The notes beneath the pieces are model-generated. The model saw only the letters and a program-made list of their open reading frames with translations, was not told the DNA's origin and made no database searches. From Arthrobotrys musiformis (Eukaryota; Ascomycota; Orbiliomycetes; Orbiliales; Orbiliaceae), in assembly GCA_036971715.1 (NCBI GenBank), contig JAVHJL010000003.1:3658001-3722000 (forward strand): a stretch of DNA of 64,000 bases, read 5' to 3'. Positions 23,130-33,847 of the stretch are shown here, piece by piece (the stretch's first letter is position 1; every line of letters starts with the position of its first letter). Position numbers and translations under genes: made by a program.

Positions 23130-24543
23130 ATTCCGGCCTATATTTGTCTCTGTAAAGAAAACTGTCAATTTTTGATTTGCTATGCCTCATATAAAGTTCG
23201 TTATTCCGCCTTGGAGGATATCTTAGTCTATTAATTTGAATGAAGGGCGGCTTTTGTCTTTCGTGTTCCTTTCAATGGGGCGCCCCTCCTACGCCGTCAA
23301 GACTGGCAAGTACGAGCCTAACTTTGAGAGCTGGACTAATTTGTCATAATTTCAAAATGTAAATGCCTCGCCTGTGATAATTGCAATCGGGCTGGGTCCC
23401 AGCATGTGGGCTGGTGCATCTACATATATGCATGTGTTCGTCTTTAGGCAAACCCGCAAGTGCCCAGCCTGGTGGCCCGATTCGCCAAGATCGTGTGCGC
23501 GATTGCATCGATTGCGTCTAGGGCTGACCACATGTGCAGCCCACATTCCATGCATGACTTGCCCAAACGAAAAAAAACGTCGTTATCATGATCTGATATT
23601 TTACCATCCAGCACAAAAATATCTTTTGGCTGAAGAATATACGAACAACTGCCTCGTAGGGCTGAATATTGACTAAATTCGAGAGCTGACGTAGCTTACT
23701 CCTTAACCCTAAGCTGATAGAGTATAGAATAATCGTAAACCGAGCAAAAAAACATCATCTAAAACATCCCGATAGTTTAGCACGTTTGATCAATTGATAA
23801 TTGAGACTTTCAGGGCGAGCGCTAATAACATACTTTAGCTGCGACAGTTGAGGTGGATCAAAGAATGAGCTAAGAAATCCTTTGATCCGGCTAATTCCCA
23901 TAAACACACATCAAATGTCAACATCAGCCGCACAGCTTTCGTCGAGGCACAGAACTCGGAATTATCACAAAGCTTGAGCCAAGGAGAGGACCGAATGCCT
24001 GATTGACGCAAAAAGTTGCATATTGACCTTCGCTGGACATTTTTGTCGAATCAGGTCGACATGATGGATATCGCCGACTTGCGTGACGATAGATACTAGT
24101 CAAGTCGAGCAGTAGCTAAACCTCCATAGACCTTGTGATCCATCGAACGGCCCACAGGCTGCAGGCCAAGGGTCTCGTTAGTTCGAGATGACATTTTTTG
24201 TATTTGTGTTGGTGCGTTTTTATTTCGTAATGTCCCATTTCACTATCACATGGGGCAATGAACTAATTTTTGGGGAGAGGCAAAAAAATACACAAGCATT
24301 TCGATGGCTGCCGTATTTGCCGTTCTCGCTTGCTGAAAATAGCCTACGACAGGTCTCGGTGGTAAAGTGGTAACGGCCTGGAAAATTTCTTCAAACGAGC
24401 GTCAAATTGGCAGGAGCTCGAGAGGTTCTTAAGGGAAGTTACGTTAAGTTCTCGAACAAATCAACTGACATGAAGGCTTTTGGATGGGAGGGAAAACTCT
24501 TTCTGATGTTGTCTTTTTGTGGAGTGTTTGGGTGGTACTCGCT

Positions 24544-24867
24544 TCAACATGCTTGCTCCCGTTCCACGGCCGCTGTCGGCCTCTCCATGGCCCCAGCTGG
24601 CCAACCAGGCGCCGTGACGTCGATGCCGAGTCCTCCAGTTTTTGGAAGTTGCACAATTGAACAAGTAGGTCGTCCGTAGAGGACAATCCGACGATGTGTG
24701 ATCGGTGCAGTTGCCTTCTTCACATCATAACGTCCTTTATTCGGATGAGACTTACCGCTATCAATAGCATATGCGGTGCGTCCGTCGTCACATTTAACAC
24801 GATTTTCTTGCGGCTGCCCCCCAATCACGATCCAAGCAAATAGCCAAGCTCCCATCCTGTGCCTCAC
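24544..24867 (-). CDS. Possible fragment of a small secreted protein, weak
   Basis: A minus-strand frame starting at 24857 or nearby gives MGAWLFAWIVIGGQPQENR followed by VKCDDGRTAYAIDSG and then a GTAAGT donor. This is the layout of many fungal small secreted proteins (short hydrophobic leader, Cys motif, early intron). The downstream frame after a possible AAG acceptor gives NCTDHTSSDCPLR, but the implied intron would be only about 41 bases. May be a decayed gene or chance. Confidence 0.2.
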   Translation of the reverse strand: MRHRMGAWLFAWIVIGGQPQENRVKCDDGRTAYAIDSGKSHPNKGRYDVKKATAPITHRRIVLYGRPTCSIVQLPKTGGLGIDVTAPGWPAGAMERPTAAVEREQAC

Positions 24868-27007
24868 AGCCCCAGTCGATCAATACTGACCCACTCGCCC
24901 TGAGATCTCTGCCGTTCCAACATGGATTTTGTTTCCATATTGTGGACTTCAGATTTTTTTTTTTTTTCCCTCGCAGGAAGTCACTTGCAGGGTTGACGTG
25001 GTAATGGCTGGCAGGCCCACTGTCCTCTTTCGAAATGTCAATTCTTTGCATAGTCCGTTACTATTGTTTGGGGCTTTGGGACGGCGGTGGGTTAGGATTT
25101 TCATGGTACCGACCGAGAAATGTAGTGCCGTGGACCCTTCTTGAAATTGCGTCTTTACCGCATTTACGATATACGACCCGAAAAGAAGTTTCGAAAACGT
25201 CCAAAGGAACTCAGTCATCGCCACTTCCGCCCCCTTGCAGATATGTACATGTTCGACGACCGTTTAACGGTGATCACGACATTTTTTAGGGGAGCGATCG
25301 CACACGTATGTCCACAAGTCTAAAGCACCCATCCCAATGAGGTTCCCCTGCTCATGCGGTACAACAATGCAGGATGCCTCTCTCCTGCATGCGAGATGCA
25401 AGAGAAATGACAGCGCAAAAGAAGCCCAAACCACTAGTGTTTATGGAATAGGTTGGAAGACAATATTAGCGCAAAGGGTTTCTTTAGCCACGGTGAATCG
25501 GTGACAAGGAATTATTAGTATCCGAAAATAAGCTGGTTATTCTCTCCTTCGGTGAATAAGTTATTAATTATTACTATTTTGCTTTGCTTTAAGAAAGATA
25601 AGGCTGGTTATTAGCCATGGCGGTACGTACACAGCACAGAAACATCTTACCTTACATGGTGACAGCGACAAGGACAAGGGGGAAACAATCTAACTTCTCC
25701 TTTCTTAGGGCACTCTCTCTTTTCGTATGCTCTCTCCTGAATGTGATTCTCATGATAATAAATAATCACGCAGGTGGTAAACACAACAAAGCCCTTAGCT
25801 AGTGCTCTCCGGCTTTCGCCTCCTAATTTATATTTAACACTCCCCACGATCCTCCCACACTCAGATATTAACCAGGCCTTTTTCTTCCTTCCTGAAGAAT
25901 CTCGCTCAGCCCTGACCCTCGATCGATTTGAACGACAAGGCAGTTTTTCTCTAACAGCCCTCCCTTTTCATGACTAACTAACTAGTTGTAATGCCCTTTT
26001 GGACCGATTTAAAATTTTAATATATAGCACCGACACTTCTTCCCTTCTTGTTTTTCTTTCCACCCTTCGATTCCTAGCATCATCACCGCACCCTGAAAAA
26101 GTATATTTTCCCAAATCTGTCACGCCACTGAAACCTGGACCGACGAATAAAAAGCCACAAAAACAACACCAACACATAGCAACGACACCATCAGCCTCCA
26201 TACCAACATCCGCGTGTGGTTTTTGACGAAACTTAAGAACCCTCAACCCCCTTCCGAAAACGTCACATTCTTTGTAAACCCAACTTCACGGAAACGGATA
26301 ACCATCGGCAGAGTTGTCCAATCTTACACTGCTTATATAAGGATTCATAGTCCGAGCTTTTACCACTTTGAGAGGATTTATTGTATCATCGAACTGTCTC
26401 GACTTCAGAAAAAGACATTTAGGCAAGAGATTGGCTCGGGTTAGATCATAGATCATAAGAACAAGTTCAGGAGTTTCTTAGCGTTAAGCCTTGAAAGCTT
26501 CTAGAACCTGGTACCGTTTGGATTCTTAGGATCAGACGCTGCTTAGTCGATTATTGGACCGTACCGTTTACACTAGAAGCCCGCACCCGGCCAGCCCTAT
26601 TTTCTTCGATCAATATCCTTCCAGGAGAACAAAAGCTACCGACAAGCCCTATACCCGAAGAGCATTAGCATTGTTGGATAACTCTTAGGAAGCATCAAAC
26701 AAACTGTGGCTAGAATCTCGTGGTTGACAACTGGGCTGAAAGCTAGTGTTGAAAAAATTTCCTAGTTTTCAGAAACTCTTTGACAGAAGAGGGGCTTAAC
26801 ATAGCTTAACTCGGGTCGAAGAAGTTTTACATTCACTCGTTTGGTAGAGATCCGCTTCGAGGGAAGTTTCCGTTACTCGCTTGAATCGCTTTTGCGTTCA
26901 AGTTCTAGAACTCTAAACTTCAATTTTTCCCAATATCGACGTAGTTTGGATTGCTTTCTTCTAGTCGAGTAGTAACTCGGTTATTCGATTGCCTACTCTG
27001 CTTTGGA

Positions 27008-27014
27008 TATATAA
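27008..27014 (+). promoter_or_regulatory. TATA box candidate for the cyclin gene
   Basis: TATATAA about 230 bp upstream of the ATG at 27247, in a plausible core-promoter position. A second similar site lies at about 26334. Confidence 0.4.
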
Positions 27015-27246
27015 TCCCCGCACACTTCACCCATCTTAGATCTGCATATTTTCAGGTTCCACAACTACGAGCTTGACTTGTATATATGATCTCCAGTTCA
27101 AGGTTATATATATTTCCTAGTCACCGATCCATGAGAACACCGGCATCTCCTCGACAGTCCCACCCGACTTGCTCTCGCCAATATATCGTACGGTGATCGG
27201 TTTCAACTTCAACTTCTCCCCCCTTATTTATACTTAAGCCTACACA

Positions 27247-28119
27247 ATGTCTGCGACAATGATGGTAACTTGCCTACCAGACTCTCCCGAGTCGCTTTCG
27301 CCCTCTCCATCCACGCACTCGGCAAACTGGTCTTCTCTTCTCAAGCCCCTTTCCGCATTCCCAACACCACCAGATTCGATTGAGGCCGACTCCTGGGATG
27401 TGGAAATCGATAGGAAATCCGCCGCAAGGAAGGTAGCACAAACAACGAGTTGGCAGACGCCGAGCGTCAGCGCTTCCGCAAACTTTCTGACCACTCTGCT
27501 GCCTCCTTCATGCAAGGCACCGAGATCTTCGACCATAATCCCCCAAATCCTCTACCGGGGCCAACACCTCTTTACCCCTTACACCATTTCCATGGCTGGT
27601 TGCATTCTCGACGCTCTTTCTTCGAAGTTCTGCCATACTCTTCTACAACACCCAACGATTCCTAGAATCCGCCGAGCTTCCCAATTCATGGCGGCAGTTC
27701 ACGATGGGAGTTTTGGGGAATTAATAATTGCGACTACCCTTTTGATAGCGACAAAGTTTCTGAACGATAGACCACCACACAACATCCACTTCGCAACACA
27801 AGTCTTTGACGGTGCTTTCTCAGTCGATATGTTGACCGTGACGGAAAGGGTGATCCTGGAGGATGTCAACTACCGACTTGGCTATCTCTGCGCGGAAGGA
27901 GTGGTTGGTGAAAAGTTGGAGAGATTGGAGAAGAGCATTGACGATGAGAAGCGAAAGATCCTCTCTGGCCCGACGGGACTCGAGGAGCTCGAAATCGAAT
28001 TGGATTTCGACGATTTGGAAGTCATCGATGACGACGACATTGTCGATGAGAGCAGGATGCTTGCGCCGTTCGAGATGGACGAGGACTTCGACTTTGACGA
28101 TGACGAAGATGACGATTGA
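27247..28119 (+). CDS. Cyclin-like protein, probably PHO85-type (PCL)
   Basis: A single-exon 290-aa protein. Residues about 75-210 fit a cyclin box: ANFLTTLLPPSCKA at its start, helix ELIIATTLLIATKFLNDRPP (the conserved A-L-x-x-A-x-K-x-x-x-D core), then LTVTERVILEDVNYRL, equivalent to the MExxFLxxLDF segment of Pcl/Pho80 cyclins. The last 60 residues are very acidic (DDDEDDD end). Such cyclins activate a Pho85-like CDK in cell-cycle, polarity or phosphate signalling. The N terminus is Ser/Pro-rich with SP sites. A second frame overlapping 27450-27665 is also open but lacks the cyclin helices. The long upstream gene-free region may hold complex regulation. Confidence 0.65.
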   Translation: MSATMMVTCLPDSPESLSPSPSTHSANWSSLLKPLSAFPTPPDSIEADSWDVEIDRKSAARKVAQTTSWQTPSVSASANFLTTLLPPSCKAPRSSTIIPQILYRGQHLFTPYTISMAGCILDALSSKFCHTLLQHPTIPRIRRASQFMAAVHDGSFGELIIATTLLIATKFLNDRPPHNIHFATQVFDGAFSVDMLTVTERVILEDVNYRLGYLCAEGVVGEKLERLEKSIDDEKRKILSGPTGLEELEIELDFDDLEVIDDDDIVDESRMLAPFEMDEDFDFDDDEDDD

Positions 28120-29883
28120 TCACATCAAAAAACAAAACTCGGCGAACCTTTTTTTTTTTTGCCTTTACAAAGTTATAATACAAATACAGAACGATCAGGT
28201 GGCCCTTGAAGCTTGGTGTATTATTTGTTTTAAGCAAGCGGGCGCAGCTAATGGAGTTGTATGATCGCTTCTTCTACTTCCCACGCGGCATCTCACTACG
28301 GGAGATGATACCGGTTCTGGATTGGGTTCTTTTATTATTATCTATCCTGTCGATGTTGAATTAGCATACATTCGGTGTTCTCTGCAAGCACTTTTGCCGC
28401 ATTTTCTAGCGAGAGCGTTATGGCGTTTCTGTTTTACTTTTCTCTTTTATGTTACAACTACACACGCAAACTTTAGATTCATATTAATCGAATATAGTTC
28501 TTTTCTTCCACGTTAATTTTGCAATTTGTTCTATGTTTTGAGATCAGGGCTTTCGTAGCTACAATACTAGTAATCCTGGAGGTGGTCCTTGCCGGCCACC
28601 TTTCTAAGCCGAAGCTGTGAATCCTAAATTCGGCGACTTGGAATCACCACGCATGGAGCTCCACGGACGTACAAGATCTGATGAAGCACTCAATTGCTAC
28701 ATCCCTTGCTCCAAGCTCTCAAAACTCCGGATCCCTTCGTTCGCTAAACCACAGCTCAAACCGACATCACCGTGCAGCCGCATAGCATAGGCTATCTCGG
28801 AGAAATACATTTCTCGGGTTAATGTCAACATGTTAACCAGCGGCAAGGGGGGGTTACGCAGATCTTAAAAAGCCTAAATCGAATTACAGGTATACACAAT
28901 GTGGACATTCCTTATGCCTGAAAACCTCAAAATAGCCTTTGCGCAACAAACCAGTTTAGGATATTCAAACTTCGTGTTCGTGAGGGTTGCGCAACACAAT
29001 CCTCGTGCCTGCCTCCCGAATTATTTAGGATTGAGGTTATAACGTTAGTCAGGTTGGTGGAGGCCTGATGGCGTATGAGGTACACATGTGCGACTAGTCC
29101 TCCAGCGTTAGTTAGATCATACGATCGGTTTGCTTCTGGGACTAAGTACGAATACGTGATAGCGATAGGCGTTTTTAATTTTATTTCGTTAGGCGCATTG
29201 AAGTGAAAAATTACTGCGCTTCGTTGGTTCACGGAACGCCACCGCCTGGCTTGCGGCCCGAATTTGGACTTTTTCTTTTCGGGATTCGGAGCAAAAATAT
29301 ATAGATTAACTTATGTTTATATGATGGAAAGAAATATTCGTGATGCGATCGGTATTGTATGGAACTCCAAAATTTGAAGGGAAAAAAAAAAAGAATATGA
29401 AATGAAATAATAATCTTAAGAACCAAGGAAACTTCAAAAGGTTTAAACCTGACAAGAATGCAAAAAAAAAGGTCGTGATCAATGCAAAACGAAACCTTCA
29501 CAAAGGAAATAAAAGATAACAAAACAGTTGAACCATCCCATTTCTCCTCGCCCTTTTCGTACCGAACCCGAGCCTAATCTTTCGCGCGCAAAATGATTTT
29601 TGTAAAACAAGACTGAAGGAGATTGCCAGTGGTATCATTACGCCCAAGATTTTTTGTACTCCCGCGATCCCGCATGCTACCATATATTAGGATAAAACAA
29701 AAACTAAGCAAACAAAAATAACTGAAGATGGCACAACTCTGCCCTTAAGGACATAGAACACAAGTGCAATAGCTACTGCTCACACGGCCGAACCTAACCG
29801 TTTTTCTGGAAGAATATAGTAATGAAGTCGAGGATAAAAGGTGGTTTTTTGTAGATAGGTCAGGACATGTATCGGTGGCGGTA
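28120..29883. other. Intergenic stretch after the cyclin gene
   Basis: Contains the cyclin 3' UTR (a poly-T run near 28148-28160) and A-rich or T-rich segments around 29380-29480. Open frames on the minus strand (for example 28927-29232) lack recognisable motifs. Confidence 0.4.
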
Positions 29884-30184
29884 TTAGATTCTACCCTGAG
29901 TCTTCTTGGAAAGTCCAAGCTTGTCGACCTGACTGAAAATGTCGTTGTGATTCCGAGTTCCTTGGGAACCAAGCGAGTTCCAAGGATCGGCACTGACCGG
30001 GGAGGAGGCGTAGGTGTGTTTGCTGTGCTCAAGGTCCTCGGGGACATCGACTTTAGGTTTTTCGACAGTTTTTTGTCCCTGGCAAAGGAAAAAAGGATTG
30101 GTTAGTCAGGTTAGGTTTGCGGCGAACGTGGGTCGGGGCCTGGCTCACCTTAGCCGAGACACTGGAGCCGTTCGCTTGGGGCAT
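29884..30184 (-). CDS. Small two-exon hypothetical protein, 76 aa
   Basis: Exon 1 (30184-30149) encodes MPQANGSSVSAK. Exon 2 (30078-29884) starts GQKTVEKPKVDVPEDLEHSK and ends LGLSKKTQGRI before a TAA. The 70-bp intron has a GTGAGC donor, a CTGACTAAC branch site and a TTTGCCAG acceptor, and both exons are in phase 0, so the model is internally consistent (231 nt). The protein is hydrophilic, without membrane segment or signal peptide, and includes HTYASSPVSADPWNSLGSQ and DIFSQVDKLG. No family recognised. A TATATAAG on the minus strand near 30578-30586 could be its TATA box, implying a leader of about 350 bases that contains an (AT)13 tract. Confidence 0.65.
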
Positions 30185-30374
30185 GATTCAAAGAGCACTG
30201 TGAGCCTCTTGGTGATGCGTTGATAGGTATTGATAACCTGGTATGGCAGAACGAATCTCGCCGCCACAATAAGAAAAAGCTGTGGTTTTGGGGGTATGGA
30301 ATTCCGGAATGCTTTGCAGGTTTGGAAAGACCAATTCCTTTAGTTTTTCTTAGAGCGGAGTCGTATGTAGGTAG

Positions 30375-30400
30375 ATATATATATATATATATATATATAT
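30375..30400. repeat. (AT)13 microsatellite
   Basis: 26 bases of perfect AT dinucleotide repeat in the presumed leader of the small gene at 29884-30184. Confidence 0.9.
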
Positions 30401-30577
30401 CAGAAAGATGCAAAGTGAAGATACCACTGCAGGATAAAGACACTCAAAGAACGAATGATATATAGAGTACTGAAGAGGTCTCGAGAGTGCAGCCGGTATG
30501 GGAATATAATATACTATGGTCTGAAGGGCAGAGGAGATCTCGAAAATGAACTGTAGAGCCGTCATCCCTTAGGCCCT

Positions 30578-30586
30578 TATATAAAA
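30578..30586 (-). promoter_or_regulatory. TATA box candidate for the small gene
   Basis: The plus strand reads CCTTATATAAAA here, so the minus strand carries TATATAAG, about 400 bases before the ATG at 30184. Confidence 0.35.
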
Positions 30587-30794
30587 AATTCTGCCGTTAG
30601 ACCATCGTCCTTGAATGTTATGTGTGCTTTCGCTGGTCTGCGGCCCGGGTACTATACTAGCTGCCATCATATCACAAACGAATGCATGTATCTGCCACAG
30701 GTGCAGCCCGTTTAACGAAAACGGGTTCAGCCAATCACAACTCACGTGTTGAGAAACTTGGATTTTCCCGCTGCTCCTCTCACAAAGATCTCAC

Positions 30795-31055
30795 TCACCG
30801 GACATCCTTTTCTTGAGCGAAGAGTGGACTCGCCCAATGAGAATTCAATTTAACTTCCACAACACATCCAACAACACATTCGAATTCTTCCCATTCCACC
30901 TTTGCCCCGCCCTCTGTAGCTTGAAACATCGAGCCGAACACCATAATCAACGCCATCACAATACACAATAGGCATATAGGGTATGCATGCACAGGATAGA
31001 ACGAAAAATTGCTCAACCAGCGGCTTCGTCGCAATGTCTCGGAATCATCAATCAT
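30795..31055 (-). CDS. Possible small membrane protein, weak
   Basis: An ATG-started frame of 86 aa with one clear hydrophobic segment (AYPICLLCIVMALIMVFGSM, residues about 25-44) between a basic N terminus (ETLRRSRW) and a polar C terminus. A single membrane span is plausible. There is no homologue I recognise and no neighbour supports it, so it may be chance. Confidence 0.3.
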   Translation of the reverse strand: MIDDSETLRRSRWLSNFSFYPVHAYPICLLCIVMALIMVFGSMFQATEGGAKVEWEEFECVVGCVVEVKLNSHWASPLFAQEKDVR

Positions 31056-33738
31056 GTTGACGGTCAGGATATCGATCCTTTAGCTGTCTTGTATTTTTTT
31101 CATTTCGGGTTAGTCTCGCTGACCTGACTTGATTCCTTGATCTGTCCCCGCAGACCTTGGCCTCGGTCTATTGATATGATATTTCTGTGCGTAATGCATA
31201 TCGTACGATATCGTCTTGTTGCATGTTGTAGTCTGCGATATAGCCTAATCAGGAAGCGTCAAAGATTGCTCCTTAAAGATTAGAGTATGCCCCGAAACAC
31301 TAGAATCTGACAACGGGACTCCGAGACATGGAGAGCTCGATGGTACGGCTACGCTATTCCGTGAAAGGACATTTGGGTCTCATCCTAACTCTGGTCTTAA
31401 CCCCATTCATTGACATGCATTTTGATATACACGGTAGTCTTATGCACGATTGTCCGGAGCGTATGCATGGCTACTGTACTGTGTATATTGTTATGAGCGT
31501 CGTCGACCAGGGAGGGGTCTGCGAATTGATGCGATTACCTACACAGTAGTGGTCGGGAGAGGAAACCCTCCGTAAACCGACGCCAAATCCAAATCTGTAA
31601 TTTTTTTTCTAGTCTTGTCCTAGGCTAGGGGTCGCTGTCTTGTCCTGCCCCGAGTGACCCCAGACTACCTGCCCCGCTAGGACGTAACGAATACTGGAAT
31701 CGACGAATGAAGGGCAAGAGTGTGCAGCCCTGTCAGACTGAAAGTCGACTACATACCGCCTTGCATGCCGAATCCTGCCATCGTCCGAGGACCAGCCCTA
31801 GAAAAACTGTGATTAGACCGGATGAGACTAAACCCTTCTCGAAAAAAGTCTCCACCGTATCTACATGGCGATATATGATAGAATCAAATCGGGGTAGTGA
31901 AGGTTTCACCGTTGGCGCAAATAGCCTTCCCGTCCGCTTCTCGGATCCTAGTTCTCTCTCAAGAGGACAACAAACCGCAGCTCGTGGCATGCCCCAGCCC
32001 TCACAAAAGGATTAACCTCCTCACGAGGCCTCAAAAGCGTCGGCGGGGCCTGCTATCGGAGAACTCATACGGAAGTAAAGAGTCTGTCAAGGCATTTAGG
32101 ACATTTCCCTCTTCTGCATCACTCAATCTTGTCAGCGGTCGAGGGACGACGCGAGAACTAGCGCGGCCTCCGCAAGTATTTGCGTTGTTGCGTTCTTGGC
32201 GTGCTATTGAACCCGTCTCGAAGTTAAGCTCCCAACGACATTACGAGGCCGGTGGGCTATGCACGACGATTGGTCGTCTAATAATTCCCTCGAGGCCGTG
32301 GATATCGCCTGTTTCAGGCCTCGAACTTGAGGAATCATGGCAGCTGATTGTGTGTAGTCTGTGGGATTGTGCGATGGCATGTCTCGCCGGCCGAGCACAG
32401 GCTAAACAATTAGGCCTGTGTAACGTTGTGCCGAGCGGCGATGCCCAATTTCGCATTCCGAACCAAATCTCGTACGTGAGCTCTAGTCTGCTCTAGGCTA
32501 GTTAGCTCTCAAAAGGAGCAGGCCGTCGATCCAAAACCGGAGCGGGTTTTCAAAGAAGCTGCCACTCATCCACATTATGCTGCTACGGATGAATCCACAT
32601 TGCCACGAAGCTCGGGCGAAGTTCACTTTCGCCGTCGCCTAGAGCCGTCTTGCAGGCCTGCAGGTGTTTTAAGAGTGACAAATTGGCAATGTTCATACAC
32701 CTATCGCCCGATACCCTACAGGAGACTCAAACGACATCCTAATATGTTACATTGAAGCGTTGGCAATCGGCTTGATTCATTTAGCGAAACGTTTTTGCCT
32801 AGTACCTAATTCGATAACGGTCTAAATTCAATCCTAACTGAGTCCCGACTTGGGATATCGGCGGATAAAATATTTTCCTATTTTCGAAGCAGGATATACT
32901 GGAAGCATGGGGTCGGATGATCTGTGGTTCGATCGTTCGTCAGATGGTTGTCTACCAAGTCCTTTAGCCTAACTCCGTCGAAATAGCGACAACATAGAGC
33001 ACCAAGCCTTCGAGAATATAGAAAGGGTAGACAGGACTTTAGGCATGCTATTCCGGACGACAACCAGGAAGTTCAGACGAGGGCTATGCTCGATTATTCG
33101 ACCCAAACCCCATCCTTCGGTTGAAAATCGTACCATGGTATGAATGATCTCCAGATTCCAATCCTAATTTACCCGGGTTGGAGCTTGGTCAAGCTTTCGC
33201 AAAGCCCTTTCTATTTAGCCGGAACGCCTGGGATTTGACGGGGATAAATTGCGGGTGCCCCATATTCAGCTTTTTCCAACACATGGTAGACCTATGGGGT
33301 TACTTTCACGGGTTGAGTTACGTTTTCTTTCTCCAGATTTTGTTAGATCCGGTGAATATATGGACTCGAAAGTCCTCCAATCAAGATGTTGACACAATTT
33401 TGCTTCTGCAAATTTAGATATTTGTGGGATAACTTGGTACGTTTTTCTTGTAGAAGACACCTCCCACATGTTAGATATGATGTTTTGAGGGATCTTCAAA
33501 TTCACGCGAACCGATACCCCATACCCCATATTAACCGTCGAATACCCATGGTACCCACCCTGGGAACCAAGGCCCGCTTTCCCATGTCTTGACCGCACCT
33601 TTTAGTTTCGATAGTTGAAATTTGAGCTCAATACCAATGCAGATTATCTACTAGAAACGGGCGGATATCAGGGCATTTCCATGGCCAGATCTATGGATCG
33701 TGGAGAAATATTTCGCCTTCAAGGCTCCCCAAAGAGTG
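31056..33738. other. Gene-poor stretch before the GH28 gene
   Basis: About 2.7 kb without a recognised gene. The longest plus-strand frame (31897-32496) has no domain motif and irregular composition. The last few hundred bases should be promoter of the GH28 gene. Confidence 0.4.
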
Positions 33739-33745
33739 TATATAA
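33739..33745 (+). promoter_or_regulatory. TATA box of the GH28 gene
   Basis: TATATAA 103 bp before the ATG at 33848, a typical distance for strongly regulated fungal hydrolase genes. Confidence 0.55.
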
Positions 33746-33847
33746 CCCGGGGACAAACCCCAATGATCTTGAAGTTGTGCAATTAATTAGCTACATGTAC
33801 AATCGTATCTATTTTAGTAATCTATGCGACATTTTGGACACTTTACA

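Larger units (their letters stand above)
23130..27246. other. Gene-poor stretch upstream of the cyclin gene
   Basis: About 4.1 kb with no firmly supported gene. It includes a perfect 9-bp inverted repeat forming a hairpin at 23855-23888 (GGATCAAAG/CTTTGATCC, 16-base loop), a possible short secreted-protein fragment near 24544-24867 on the minus strand, and two TATA-like sites (26334 and 27008). From about 25800 onward the plus strand is pyrimidine-rich in places, compatible with a long promoter/5' leader for the cyclin gene. Confidence 0.4.

Noticed and set aside
28927..29232. Minus-strand frame of 101 codons
   Set aside because: No recognisable motif or codon bias and no neighbouring exon with compatible splice sites.
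31897..32496. 199-codon plus-strand frame in the gene-poor region
   Set aside because: No domain, erratic composition and no splice support; best treated as chance until transcripts are seen.
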